Source of the DNA: Arminella tubonensis
Lineage (GTDB): Bacteria; Pseudomonadota; Alphaproteobacteria; Rhizobiales; Rhizobiaceae
Reading direction: 5' to 3'
NCBI RefSeq assembly: GCF_003240585.1
Contig: NZ_PCDP01000082.1
Coordinates: 1 to 64,000, forward strand
Length of the DNA stretch: 64,000 nt
Shown here: piece after piece, positions 25,926 through 35,049 of the stretch
Layout: every line of letters starts with the position of its first letter
Position numbering within the stretch: position 1 is the stretch's first letter
Translations under genes and position numbers: made by a program
Notes under the pieces: generated by a model
Database searches by the model: none
Told to the model about the DNA's origin: nothing
The model's input: the letters and a program-made list of their open reading frames with translations, nothing else

Positions 25926-26614
25926 CAGAACAAGCCTCCCGTTGCCGCTTTCAGTCCGAGGCTACCGACACCGCCGATCAGCTTGCCGAAGAAGCTAGAC
26001 TTGTTGGCGTCCTGCTGATCCTTGAGACCCGCCGTTTGGGTGTTGATGCCCATCTGGCCTTGGGTGACGGTGTTCTCGAGACCGAGGCGATTGTCGACGC
26101 CTCCCTGATAGACGCCGGCCAATGCTGTATCGCCGGCCTGCTGGCCTTGTGCTGCCTGCATCCCCTGCCCGGACACACCGTTCAAGCGATCGAGCCACGA
26201 ATTATATTCCTGATCGGCGGTGCCCTGGCCAAACTTGGTGAGCGCCGTCAGGGTGTTGCCGCTGTTGAGCATCCCCGCAGCAGACGCACCGCGAAGGGCG
26301 GCTGTCGTTCCTTGGTCTACGGCGAAGTCATATCCCGGAGAGGTATGGAACGCGCCTGTTGCCGCTGCGTTGCCATCAGCGCCGTTCAGCCCGATCGCGT
26401 TGCCGTACATGGTGTTCGCAGCTTTGCCGCTGTCGAGCCATGGCTGATAGCCTGCGATGCCACTGTTTATCGCCCCGGTGGACTGCTGTTCGCCGGTATC
26501 GATGATGTTGTTGCCGGTGGTATCGAAGCTGTTCAGCAAGCCGCTGTTCTTGCCGAGCGCCTTGATGGTGTTCGAACCGACATCGCCGCCCATCAGCCCT
26601 GAGAGAAAGCCCAT
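25925..26614 (-). CDS. DNA transfer protein, gp7-like
   Basis: 229 residues from the ATG at 26614, which follows GGAGGATTATAAT; the frame extends to 26650 but overlaps another coding region. Gly/Ala/Gln-rich, starting MGFLSGLMGGDVGSN, with a GAINSGIAGYQPWLDSGKAA segment and SPGYDFAVDQGTTAALRGAS, which is characteristic of virion proteins in this position of P22-type phages. Hydrophobic ends suggest membrane contact on ejection. Confidence 0.65.
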   Translation of the reverse strand: MGFLSGLMGGDVGSNTIKALGKNSGLLNSFDTTGNNIIDTGEQQSTGAINSGIAGYQPWLDSGKAANTMYGNAIGLNGADGNAAATGAFHTSPGYDFAVDQGTTAALRGASAAGMLNSGNTLTALTKFGQGTADQEYNSWLDRLNGVSGQGMQAAQGQQAGDTALAGVYQGGVDNRLGLENTVTQGQMGINTQTAGLKDQQDANKSSFFGKLIGGVGSLGLKAATGGLF

Positions 26615-26615
26615 A

Positions 26616-26777
26616 TTATAATCCTCCAGCCGTAAGGCGGCGCTCGACATCGCGGATGTGGTCGTCGAGACGCTTCAGATATTGATACCAGGCGAGATCG
26701 ATCAGCCCGGTTTTCGGGTCGACAAACGCCGCTGTCGGTGTCGGGATCGGCTGAAGGGGAACGAGGTTCGTCGACAC
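26616..26777 (-). CDS. 53-residue virion-region protein (GTG start)
   Basis: A GTG at 26775-26777 overlaps the stop of the gp10-like gene (TAGTG) and the stop TAA lies just before the gp7-like start. The sequence runs VSTNLVPLQPIPTPTAAFVD, then LIDLAWYQYLKRLDDHIRDV and ends RLTAGGL. A proline-rich strand followed by a WYxxLKxL helix is common for small proteins at this place in short-tailed phages. Its ribosome site is the end of the upstream gene. It is easily missed because of size and GTG start. Confidence 0.7.
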   Translation of the reverse strand: MSTNLVPLQPIPTPTAAFVDPKTGLIDLAWYQYLKRLDDHIRDVERRLTAGGL

Positions 26778-28201
26778 TATTTCGACCTCAAGATGCCATC
26801 CATCGACCCGCCCAATAGGCCAACGTAGATGCGATCGGACACTTCAAAGCACCAGACCCGGCCATATCGGCCGGCAGACCCGGCGCGGTTGATGACGACG
26901 TTGGTCATGTATTTGGCCAGACGCCCGAGACTGCGTTTCAGCGGCGTCCCGAAGGTTGCTCCGCCGTCGTCCGACCACGAAATCAGGCAGACCGGATCAA
27001 CCTCGATTGGATCGAGGCCGGTGACTTTGCCCTGACCGACGATGATGTCGAAATCGGCTCGAGGAATTGCCACCCGGTTCGGGAAGCCGATCGACGGCAG
27101 GGAATAGGCTTTCATGACCAGCGGGTTTGTGCCTTCGGTCTGGATATCAGGATTGAGCAACCAGATATCGCCGGTCGTCCTGTCCCCGATCACCCAGCCA
27201 CCAAATGCCTGGACAGAACAGACCCCGCGCCAATGGTCGTCGAGATAGCTTGCACGCTCGTGCCAGAAGCCGGTTGCCAGTTCGTAGGTCCAGGAGAAGT
27301 TCGGGCCTGATACTGTTGCCCAGGCGTGGGCTTCGGTAACCGCAACCGTGACATCGAGCAGCGTCTTGTCGGCAACGGCAGTGATAAGCCGGTCCAGATC
27401 GGCATTGGAAATCTTCGTCGGCTGATAGCCGCCGTCGATCCGATAGACGCCGTTGTCATCACCAATGAAGATCAGGCTGGAGAAGCCGTATTCCGTGCCG
27501 GCGACGGCGAATGTTGATGCAAGCCCACGAGCAACCACGCTCGAGCGCGAGAATGGCGTGCCTGTCGCATTACCGGCGTTCTGCCAGAACTCGACGGACG
27601 ATGGCCCCATCAGCATAAGCTGCTCGCCAAAGGCCACGGCATTGAGCAGGCCGCCGGAATGGCTCTCTGCCTTGCCGAAGTCCAGCGCATTGATGGTGAT
27701 GTCGTTGATGCCAGAGGTGAAGAACCGCCCGTCGCGAATGGCGAAGACGAAATAGCCGTCAAGGAAGGCTACGGTGACTGGCTGCGGTAGATCCGGGTCT
27801 GTGAACGAGGTCGGCGCCGTCGTGCGGTTGACAATGAATGCGCCGTTCTCGGTGACGCAGACGATATCCGGGGTTGGCACCTTGTTGTTACGGGCGAAGG
27901 TGACACGACCGATTCCGGCTAGCGCCCCGAGGTTCACCTGCGAATAGACGCCGGCCGCGACATTGATGCGGGACAGCCGGTTGGACTGAGCTACGTACAG
28001 ATCGCCATTGTAGAAGTGAAATCCGCGGCAACCCGGAAAGGCTGTCGCTATAAGTCTGGCAAGGCCCGGCACTCTGCGGCGAACGAACGACGCGCGAGCG
28101 CCGGACTCCAGTGCTTCGGCGTAGCAGTTGATCAGCCGACCGGAACCCTCACCAGGGCGGGCGCCCGGCGACGTGCTGTTGGGCCATACGATATCGGTCA
28201 T
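26777..28201 (-). CDS. packaged DNA stabilisation protein, gp10-like
   Basis: 474 residues, beta-rich with a repeated blade pattern (NGDLYVAQSNRLSRI, DGYFVFAIRDGRFF, FIGDDNGVYRIDGG, WVIGDRTTGDIWLLN), matching P22 gp10, a beta-propeller hexamer that closes the portal channel and connects to the tail needle. The start ATG lies two bases after the upstream stop. The genes for gp4-like and gp10-like proteins are next to each other, as in P22. Confidence 0.8.
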   Translation of the reverse strand: MTDIVWPNSTSPGARPGEGSGRLINCYAEALESGARASFVRRRVPGLARLIATAFPGCRGFHFYNGDLYVAQSNRLSRINVAAGVYSQVNLGALAGIGRVTFARNNKVPTPDIVCVTENGAFIVNRTTAPTSFTDPDLPQPVTVAFLDGYFVFAIRDGRFFTSGINDITINALDFGKAESHSGGLLNAVAFGEQLMLMGPSSVEFWQNAGNATGTPFSRSSVVARGLASTFAVAGTEYGFSSLIFIGDDNGVYRIDGGYQPTKISNADLDRLITAVADKTLLDVTVAVTEAHAWATVSGPNFSWTYELATGFWHERASYLDDHWRGVCSVQAFGGWVIGDRTTGDIWLLNPDIQTEGTNPLVMKAYSLPSIGFPNRVAIPRADFDIIVGQGKVTGLDPIEVDPVCLISWSDDGGATFGTPLKRSLGRLAKYMTNVVINRAGSAGRYGRVWCFEVSDRIYVGLLGGSMDGILRSK

Positions 28202-28202
28202 C

Positions 28203-28544
28203 TCAGAAGTAGTCCGTTTCGACGCTGGAACCCGGCACGAAGTTGCTGTTCTTCATCTGCCGTAGGGTGCTTTCCGCCGTTGCTTGAGATTGCGGATTGC
28301 GGGGCTGCCCGAAGGTCGGCGCCGCCGTGTTGGCAAGTATGATCGCCAGCGGATCAACGAACTCGTCATCGAAATTGTCGGGATCGTTGGCGAAGTAGAT
28401 TTGGCGCCGGTTCAACTCGGCAAGCTTGCCATCGATGATGTTGTCGATCTCGACGACGTCCTCCGGCTCGGGCGCCTGCCCTGCCCCGCCATCCGAGACG
28501 AGCAGTTTGAGGGTCGCGATGATCAGATCGTTACGAGTTTTCAT
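28203..28544 (-). CDS. head-to-tail adaptor, gp4-like
   Basis: 113 residues: helical start KTRNDLIIATLKLLVSDG, a middle VVEIDNIIDGKLAELNRRQI and a Pro/Asn-rich C-terminal tail. Size, helical content and position directly before the gp10-like gene match tail accessory factor gp4 of P22, which extends the portal. Similarity is by layout rather than a unique motif. Confidence 0.6.
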   Translation of the reverse strand: MKTRNDLIIATLKLLVSDGGAGQAPEPEDVVEIDNIIDGKLAELNRRQIYFANDPDNFDDEFVDPLAIILANTAAPTFGQPRNPQSQATAESTLRQMKNSNFVPGSSVETDYF

Positions 28545-28564
28545 GTCGCGGCCCTCCTTTTCGG

Positions 28565-28918
28565 CTACTTGACGTATTCGGCCTTGTCCTCATCGCTGAG
28601 GGCGTTGAAGGCGTCAGCCTCTTCCTTGGAAATCGGCGCGTGATTGATGGGCGCGCCGTTCTGCAGGATGGAGAAGGTGCCATCGTCATCCTCGACGGTG
28701 GTGAACGTTACGGCGACAGGCGCCGGCTTGGCTGACAGCTTAGGTGGCTCTTTGTCGGAGACCTTGAAATGCTGGTTGGTTCGGAGCTTGGACAGCAGCC
28801 CAAAGTCCTTTTCGCTGTCGAACTTGACAGTCTGACCATCGAAGAAGGTGGAACCACCCATCTCGACGACCTTGTTGTCGTCCTTCGGGGCCTTGTAGGT
28901 AACGGAGACTGTGCTCAT
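28565..28918 (-). CDS. small virion-region protein
   Basis: 117 residues, acidic C-terminal end (SKEEADAFNALSDEDKAEYV) and beta-rich N-terminal half (TVSVTYKAPKDDNKVVEMGG). Not recognised. Located between the putative decoration protein and the gp4-like adaptor; may be a head completion protein. Confidence 0.5.
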   Translation of the reverse strand: MSTVSVTYKAPKDDNKVVEMGGSTFFDGQTVKFDSEKDFGLLSKLRTNQHFKVSDKEPPKLSAKPAPVAVTFTTVEDDDGTFSILQNGAPINHAPISKEEADAFNALSDEDKAEYVK

Positions 28919-28928
28919 ATCCGCGCCC

Positions 28929-29348
28929 TCAAGCCATGAAGCCGGTCAGGTAGCACGTCGCCGTGCCCGCCGCGGCCGTTGCCGAGCCCGTGCCGAACGT
29001 CAAGGCGATGTTCGTGTCGGCGAGGTACTGGTAGTAAAGACCCGTTGCCGCCAGTGTGGTCGTCGAGCCGCCGGCCTGGCCGATGGTGGACGAAGCAACA
29101 AGACGAGCGGGTACGGCAAGGTCGCCAAGCGTCACGGCAACCGTCGGCGTGCCGTTGCTGTCGATGTCCGTCAGCGCCAGATAGACACCGGTAAGGACGA
29201 AGCCTCGTGGCACCTGGAGCAGTTCGACGGTATTGCCAGTGACCATGTCGGCAACGACGAGGGCAACAGCGCCCCCGAACGTCTTCATGGTTCGGGCGAA
29301 GCCCTGCCCGCCTGCCTGAGGCTGGGCATATGCGATACGATCAGCCAT
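28929..29348 (-). CDS. putative capsid decoration protein
   Basis: 139 residues, no charged clusters, beta-rich with many Thr/Ala/Gly (TVAVTLGDLAVPARLV, AATGLYYQYLADTNIAL). Such proteins directly after the major capsid gene usually decorate the shell. Function is inferred from place and composition only. Confidence 0.5.
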   Translation of the reverse strand: MADRIAYAQPQAGGQGFARTMKTFGGAVALVVADMVTGNTVELLQVPRGFVLTGVYLALTDIDSNGTPTVAVTLGDLAVPARLVASSTIGQAGGSTTTLAATGLYYQYLADTNIALTFGTGSATAAAGTATCYLTGFMA

Positions 29349-29412
29349 TGCCGATCTCCTTTACGTGTTGATTGAAAGGGAAAGGGAAGCCGAGAACCCC
29401 GGCTCCTGATCG

Positions 29413-30615
29413 TTAGGCGTTGGCAACGCCGGATACGAAGCCCGTCACCATGCCCCAGTCGACAAGCGTGCCAACAGTTGCCGCGGAACCTGCAGCAAGC
29501 GGAGCCTTGGCAATCTTGCCGACGCCGTACTGCGCTTCGATGCCGAGGCCGGTGATGAAGTCGTAGTCACCATCCTCGAGCGAGGTCGGGCGAGGCATTT
29601 GGCCCATGGCATAGGCGAGAGCGCCCTGGCCGCAGAGCAAGACCGGCTCAACGTCGATCGATGCGGCGCCGACCCCCTTCAGGAGCAGGCGCTGCGTGAT
29701 TTCCGGGATTTCCTTGTAGATGATGCCGTCATAGACCAGTTCGCCACCCGTAAAGATCGGATTGCTCTTCGTGGGATCGCCGTTCTCGCGTGAACGAGCA
29801 TCGCGGTTGGCCTGGTACATGACCGGGTCGGCCTTCAGGTCGCGGAAGCCGCGCGAGCCGAGGAAGCAGACGTACCATTCCTGGTCCGTGTTCTCGACCA
29901 TCCAAGGATTGATCTTCGGACGGCCGTTGTAGACGCCGGGGTTATTCGGATCGACGCCGGTCTGCTTGGCGGCATCCTTCATCAGAGAACCGACAGCCGC
30001 GGTCATCTTGTCGTTGGTGGAGTCGACGTTGGCAACTGCGGTGGCGAAGGTGGTCGAGTAGTTGCTCATCTGCGAGCCGAACACGACGCGGTCATAGTTC
30101 GCGGTGACCCACGAGTTCTTGTTGGCAGCGGTTGCTTGCGACCAGGTGATGCCGTTGATGCGATTGCCGGGCGCAAGAAAGCGGTTTGCCTGGATCGACG
30201 ACGTCGGGATGGACAGCAGAGAGTCAACCAGATCGTCACGCACGATGCGCTTCGACCAGCCGCGCAGCAGAGCGCGAGCAGTGGAGCGCACGTTAAAGGA
30301 CGACTCCTTGTTGACCGCACGGTTGTTCGCCACGGCATTACGAGCCCAGTCGGCCCACATTGGCATGCCGTAGCTGTCGATCTGCTCTTCATTGCCGCGC
30401 ATCGTGCCAGCACCGACGCCGGCACCGGACAACTGCGTCACGAGAGGAATGCGGATTTCCTTGCCGTCTGCTTCAAGATCGGCCATGCGGACGATGACAG
30501 ACGTGCTGTCAGCGCCCATGTAGGGATCGAACCGCGAGGACCGCAGGAAGTCATAGGCGACATCGGTGCGGAACTTGACGAGTTCGTTGTTCGGGTGGTT
30601 CGAGGTGAGTGCCAT
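29413..30615 (-). CDS. major capsid protein
   Basis: 400 residues following the scaffold gene. The sequence carries an N-arm, then RIPLVTQLSGAGVGAGTMRG-NEEQ, a segment typical of the DUF4043/Phage_capsid_3 (N4 gp56-like) HK97-fold capsid proteins, and later VCFLGSRGFRDLKADP and YDGIIYKEIPEI, both frequent in that family. It has no protease neighbour, so maturation probably needs no cleavage. The family name is from memory; its role is clear from position. Confidence 0.8.
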   Translation of the reverse strand: MALTSNHPNNELVKFRTDVAYDFLRSSRFDPYMGADSTSVIVRMADLEADGKEIRIPLVTQLSGAGVGAGTMRGNEEQIDSYGMPMWADWARNAVANNRAVNKESSFNVRSTARALLRGWSKRIVRDDLVDSLLSIPTSSIQANRFLAPGNRINGITWSQATAANKNSWVTANYDRVVFGSQMSNYSTTFATAVANVDSTNDKMTAAVGSLMKDAAKQTGVDPNNPGVYNGRPKINPWMVENTDQEWYVCFLGSRGFRDLKADPVMYQANRDARSRENGDPTKSNPIFTGGELVYDGIIYKEIPEITQRLLLKGVGAASIDVEPVLLCGQGALAYAMGQMPRPTSLEDGDYDFITGLGIEAQYGVGKIAKAPLAAGSAATVGTLVDWGMVTGFVSGVANA

Positions 30616-30642
30616 TAGGCTCGCTCCAGGGGTTCAGCCGCG

Positions 30643-31524
30643 CTATCGTCGGCGTGACGTTGTGGAATTGAACAAGGCCCCGTCGCTCGCATCGGTTTCA
30701 CCAGGGGAACTGCCCCCGGCGGGAAGACGACTGAGAGATGGAGGAATGCTCGTTAAGGGCGCTGACCGATTGGTATTTGACGCTGCACCTGCGCGAGCTC
30801 GCTCTACGGCCTGAGCCATAAAGGCGGGATCCGCCATGCGCTTTTCGAGTTCAGCATTGAGCCATGCCTCAGGATCGCCGCCGACTTTCGCCAGCGTCTC
30901 CTGCTGCTTGTGCCACTTCACCAGATTGTCGAAGGGATTGCCGCCGGCAGACGTGATCTGCTGGTGGAGCTGTCTGCCTTCAGGGGTCCCGAATATCTTT
31001 TCCGCCGCGGCCTTGGCTGCCGAGACAGCTTCTGGCGTATGAACGGCCGATGCTCTGGATTCCCACAGTTCCTCACGCATTTCCTGCATCTGCTGCTGGA
31101 ACGGCGTGAGCTGGTTTTTCAGGAATGCGTCCGGATCATCCCAGAGGGTTGCCGGTTGCTGTTCCTGCTGTGGCTTGGGGGCCGGCTGGCGCTGTTGGGT
31201 AAGCACCGATACCTGACCGCGTAGTTCCGCGAGCTGGCGCTCAAGATCCGTGGCACGCTGCTGTGCCTCCTGACGCTTCTCGCGTTCAGCCTGAACCGCA
31301 CCGACCGGGACATTGCCGTTTGATGGCTGCTGTCCGGCTGCTGGTTCTGTCGGCTCGGTAGGAGGCTCGACGGCTGCGACAGGCTGTTTGGCCTGAGGAG
31401 CTGCAAAGCGTCCGCCTTCATCGCGCGACGGCTGGTTGTGCTGCTGTGGCTCTTGCTGAATTTCAGGTGCGGGTGCGCCTGACGTAATCGACTCGAAATT
31501 GTCCATATCCGATAGATCGGCCAT
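30643..31524 (-). CDS. capsid scaffold protein
   Basis: 293 residues, highly charged and Gln/Pro/Glu-rich, with a central coiled coil (about 80-115, EREKRQEAQQRATDLERQLA) and a low-complexity N-terminal half. The gene sits between portal and major capsid genes, which is the usual scaffold slot, and the C-terminal Arg-rich end (STTSRRR) fits capsid binding. Confidence 0.7.
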   Translation of the reverse strand: MADLSDMDNFESITSGAPAPEIQQEPQQHNQPSRDEGGRFAAPQAKQPVAAVEPPTEPTEPAAGQQPSNGNVPVGAVQAEREKRQEAQQRATDLERQLAELRGQVSVLTQQRQPAPKPQQEQQPATLWDDPDAFLKNQLTPFQQQMQEMREELWESRASAVHTPEAVSAAKAAAEKIFGTPEGRQLHQQITSAGGNPFDNLVKWHKQQETLAKVGGDPEAWLNAELEKRMADPAFMAQAVERARAGAASNTNRSAPLTSIPPSLSRLPAGGSSPGETDASDGALFNSTTSRRR

Positions 31525-31557
31525 GTCGTGAAGTCTCCAGTTCGTCGGAGGTTTGAC

Positions 31558-31652
31558 GGAACGCCCTTAAGCCTGGCGGCGGCATCGCCCTTGAAGTCGG
31601 CGGCACTCTGCTGGTTACGGACCAGCGGCCGGATAACGCCCTTGAGGATGGC
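31558..31652. repeat. three imperfect 21-bp repeats upstream of scaffold gene
   Basis: Within the gap between portal and scaffold, the minus strand holds three copies of a unit like GCCGCCNNNYTYAAGGGCGWT (about 31632-31652, 31585-31606 and 31558-31580). No ORF is certain here. The repeats could form alternative hairpins in the late mRNA and set the scaffold level. Confidence 0.4.
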
Positions 31653-31657
31653 GGCTC

Positions 31658-33604
31658 CTACGTGAGGTTTGCCTGTTGCCGCGTCCGTGCTGCCTCGTTG
31701 GCGGCTTGGATGGGCGCAAGTGTTGCCTCGACATTCGATTTGCGAGCGGCGGCTAGCGTCTTTGCAGTGTCCGCGTTCGTATTGTGAATTTCCGCAACGC
31801 TCTTGACGACGTCGAGTTCTGACGGTGCGCCTTCCTGCTGCGGTGGAGTATTTGCTTCCGAGACGGCCTTCTGGGCTTTCGCTTCGTCCAGCATTGCGCC
31901 TGCGTTCGTCTTGCGAAGTTCTGCCTGCGCTTGTGCAAGCATGATCGGGTTGGGCTGGGACGCCTGCTGCTTAGCGTTCTCCAGGATGCTGAGCGCCTTC
32001 TGCTTGATCGACCCCTGCAATGGTGAAAGCTCGATCAGCAGCTCCGGCGGAACGGCAACGCCCTTCTGCGCCATGATCGACAGCGTATCGTAGGCATCGC
32101 CCTGCATGTTCACTTCGTCCGGGCCTTCGTCGAGGATGATATCGACGTCGAGCGATCCCAGCGCGTTGACCAGCGCCGGCATACCGGTATTCGGGTCCGT
32201 CGATAGCTTATTGACCGCGAAGAACTGCGCCATCTTCTGATCATCGGTGACACGGATCCAGCGCTCGGATGTCCAGTGCTGTTGAACAGCACACCACAGC
32301 GCCCGATAGACGCGGATCTTCCAGCCGCGGAATGCCAGCATGTACGGACCGAGCTCGGCAATGCCCGCCTGCTGCTGAAGCTGGATGGCGCGGCCCGACA
32401 TGTCCTGCACGCCCTGCCCCATCAGCGCAGGATTGAATCCGTAGTTCTCGATCTCGTTCTTGGCATCCTCGAGGAACGCCATCTGCCCCTGCAGCTCCTG
32501 ACCGCGGGCATTGTCATCGAAGACGGGAGCCGTTGTCCCCGGCATGATCTCGAGCACGCCATCGGGACGGGCCGCTTCGCGGCGGATCACCTCGACGTCG
32601 TCGACCGAGCCCTTCTCGATGATGACGCGGCGGCTGTTCAACGTATGCAGGGCCTTGGAGCGGCGCTGGTTGATCTCGTCCTGGCTGGAACGCATGTTGC
32701 GCACGAAGCCGTACCGATCGCCGTCCTGGTCGACGTTGGCCGAGTACATGATGTATTTGCACATCGTCTTCTTCTTCTCATCGAGAAGATAGGACTTGCC
32801 CTCGGCCAGGATCGTCGAACCGGTGTAGATGCAGTAGTACCAGTCGCCGCCCTTGATGTACCAATGGTCGACGATGCGGATGCGCTTTGTCTCTCCGTTG
32901 GAAAACCACTTCTTGTCGCTGTCCGGGTTGCTGGTCAGCTCCGACCCGTTCTCCATCGAGGCGCGGATCTCGGCTTCCTTATCCGGGAACATCTCAACGG
33001 CCGCATCCTCGTCGGACCATTTTGAGGTTCCCATATAGCGGGCATCTGAGAAATCCCACTTGAGTGATCGTGCATCGTAGAAATACGCGCTGGCATCGAC
33101 GGCTTCAAAGCCAATCTCGACATCTCCAACATCGCCACGCTCGAGGATGATCTCGACGCCACCGATGCCATCCACAGCGCCGCTCGATCCGCAGATCGGC
33201 GACTTCGTGCCCCAATCCTGCTCGTCGCAGACATAGCGCAAGACAGCGGTCGCAACGTCGGCGCCCTGCTCGTTGTCAGGATTGCGAGGAAACGCCCGGG
33301 GATCGGACTTCATCTTCTCAAGCAGGCCGATCAGCCCGTTGATCTTGCGGCCGATGCGATTGTAGGTGACGACTGGCTGCTTGCGCTTGTCGAGCGTCCT
33401 GATCTGCTTCGATGTGTACTGGACGCCGTGATAATAGCGCCGTGCGTTCTGCTGCTCCTTGATCTCCTCAGCCTTGAGGCCGAGGTAATCGATATACTGC
33501 CGCTTAAGCTTGTTGTGGTCTGCGGGCTGTACCGGTGGAGCGTTTGTGGGGGGAGCCGCCCCCACTGAAGGAGACGAGCCAACCTGATAGCCAGTTTGAT
33601 TCAT
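31658..33604 (-). CDS. portal protein, P22 type
   Basis: 648 residues from the ATG at 33604, in ATGA overlap with the terminase. Features of P22-family portals: YYHGVQYTSKQIRTLDKRKQ, PVVTYNRIGRKINGLIGLLE near the start, SKWSDEDAAVEMFPDKEAE, and a long C-terminal coiled region (ANEAARTRQQANLT). P22 portal has 725 residues; this one is somewhat shorter, mainly in the barrel. It forms the DNA entry vertex. Confidence 0.85.
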   Translation of the reverse strand: MNQTGYQVGSSPSVGAAPPTNAPPVQPADHNKLKRQYIDYLGLKAEEIKEQQNARRYYHGVQYTSKQIRTLDKRKQPVVTYNRIGRKINGLIGLLEKMKSDPRAFPRNPDNEQGADVATAVLRYVCDEQDWGTKSPICGSSGAVDGIGGVEIILERGDVGDVEIGFEAVDASAYFYDARSLKWDFSDARYMGTSKWSDEDAAVEMFPDKEAEIRASMENGSELTSNPDSDKKWFSNGETKRIRIVDHWYIKGGDWYYCIYTGSTILAEGKSYLLDEKKKTMCKYIMYSANVDQDGDRYGFVRNMRSSQDEINQRRSKALHTLNSRRVIIEKGSVDDVEVIRREAARPDGVLEIMPGTTAPVFDDNARGQELQGQMAFLEDAKNEIENYGFNPALMGQGVQDMSGRAIQLQQQAGIAELGPYMLAFRGWKIRVYRALWCAVQQHWTSERWIRVTDDQKMAQFFAVNKLSTDPNTGMPALVNALGSLDVDIILDEGPDEVNMQGDAYDTLSIMAQKGVAVPPELLIELSPLQGSIKQKALSILENAKQQASQPNPIMLAQAQAELRKTNAGAMLDEAKAQKAVSEANTPPQQEGAPSELDVVKSVAEIHNTNADTAKTLAAARKSNVEATLAPIQAANEAARTRQQANLT

Positions 33605-35049
33605 CAGTAGCTCACCCAATCGCCGGCTTCGGAGGTTTCACTTTTCGAGCGGTAGTCTTCCGACTTCTTTGCCGCCGGATCTGGTTTCTTCGGTAGGAAC
33701 GGCCTCGACATGCAGCCGTAGCGCGCCTCGTCAGCAGCGTGATCCTCGGCATCGGTATCGAGGTCTTCCGGCCTGTCCTGGTCGTGCTGCAGCGACGGAA
33801 CCGTCCGGATGAAATCCTTGCAGGTGGAGAACACGTAGAGCATCGGCCGACCGCCGTCGCCCTTCATGCGTGCCCGCATCTGGTCCCAGCCACCCATCGC
33901 GCCGCGCTGCGCAACGCGGGAGTTGTCGGCACGCTTGAACATCACCTTGAACTCAGTGGCACGCATCATGCGGCTGGCGATCGATGGGCCGCCGTCCTCC
34001 GCAAAGGCCGCCGGGTCGAGGACGCCGTAATTGATCTTCTCGCCCTGCTCGCGCTTCAGGATGCCGGCGCCGACTTCTTCGGCCGTGAGCTTGAGACCAA
34101 CGTTCGCCTCGCCTTCCTTGCAGCCGTACCATTCGCGATAACGCACGATGGCACCGCGGGGAATGACACCATTCTCGGTCTGGTAGTCGTCGGTGGCCAT
34201 TGCCCACCAGCCAACCGAGAATGGCTTAGCGGAACCCCAGTCCATTGACCTGAAACGCATCCAGTCCTGCGGAACGACGAATGGGCGAACGATATGCTGT
34301 TCACTCTGCCAGCAATCGAAGAACGCGCCCTCAACCGCATTCCAGTCGCCTTTCAGCCACGCTTTGACAAGCTGCTCTGAGCCGACGAGGTACAAGTTGT
34401 TCACGTAGTTCGGGTCGTTCTCCATCAGGAGCTTGTTGTCTTCGATCCGGCTTGGAATGAAGATGTAGCGATGCTCCTTGCCATTCGGCAGCAAGCGCAC
34501 CAGTGGCTTCATGCCTTGCGGCGCCGGGTCGATATACCTCGCCTTGATCCAGTGCTGACCAGCGCCACCGGGGTTGCCAGTCAGCAGGAGTTGCGTCGGC
34601 ACACCCTTGGCTGAGCGCAGCACGGCGAACAGCCTGTCGATCGGCTTGGAGTCCGGGTAGAGTCCGGCCTCCTCGACACAGGCGTCGCTGACATTCTGCC
34701 CCTGATATTTGTCGGCATCCTGAACCCGCTCGAGCGGGCGGAAACGAAGCCGGCCACCACCGGGGAAAGTCCATGTCTTCTTCTGGTCGTTCCAGCCGGC
34801 GCCGATCTTGCCGTATATCTCTCGGCTGCGCTCTATAGCGTCGTCCAGCATTGGCAGCTCGCGGCGACAGAACAAGGCGTTGAAGCCGGAGCCGTAGACC
34901 GACGCCTTGACCGCGTACTTGCCGAGAACGCCATCCGTCTTGCCTCCACCACGCGCTCCACCGAAGAACGCTTCACGGAACGGGCATTCGATCAACGCTT
35001 GCTGTGGACCCTCCTGAGGTGCCCACGCAAGGCTAAGACTTTGACCCAT
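33604..35049 (-). CDS. terminase large subunit
   Basis: 481 residues. Walker A FFGGARGGGKT at residues 28-38, a probable Walker B plus catalytic Glu in SDACVEEAGLY, coupling motif LLLTGNPGG, and an RNase H-like nuclease part with DWGSAKPFSVGWW (first Asp) and later acidic residues. It drives DNA packaging with the small subunit. It overlaps both neighbours. Confidence 0.9.
   Translation of the reverse strand: MGQSLSLAWAPQEGPQQALIECPFREAFFGGARGGGKTDGVLGKYAVKASVYGSGFNALFCRRELPMLDDAIERSREIYGKIGAGWNDQKKTWTFPGGGRLRFRPLERVQDADKYQGQNVSDACVEEAGLYPDSKPIDRLFAVLRSAKGVPTQLLLTGNPGGAGQHWIKARYIDPAPQGMKPLVRLLPNGKEHRYIFIPSRIEDNKLLMENDPNYVNNLYLVGSEQLVKAWLKGDWNAVEGAFFDCWQSEQHIVRPFVVPQDWMRFRSMDWGSAKPFSVGWWAMATDDYQTENGVIPRGAIVRYREWYGCKEGEANVGLKLTAEEVGAGILKREQGEKINYGVLDPAAFAEDGGPSIASRMMRATEFKVMFKRADNSRVAQRGAMGGWDQMRARMKGDGGRPMLYVFSTCKDFIRTVPSLQHDQDRPEDLDTDAEDHAADEARYGCMSRPFLPKKPDPAAKKSEDYRSKSETSEAGDWVSY

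Noticed and set aside
30643..31524. Prohead protease in or near the scaffold gene
   Set aside because: No Ser-His-Asp/Glu protease motifs; composition is that of a pure scaffold.
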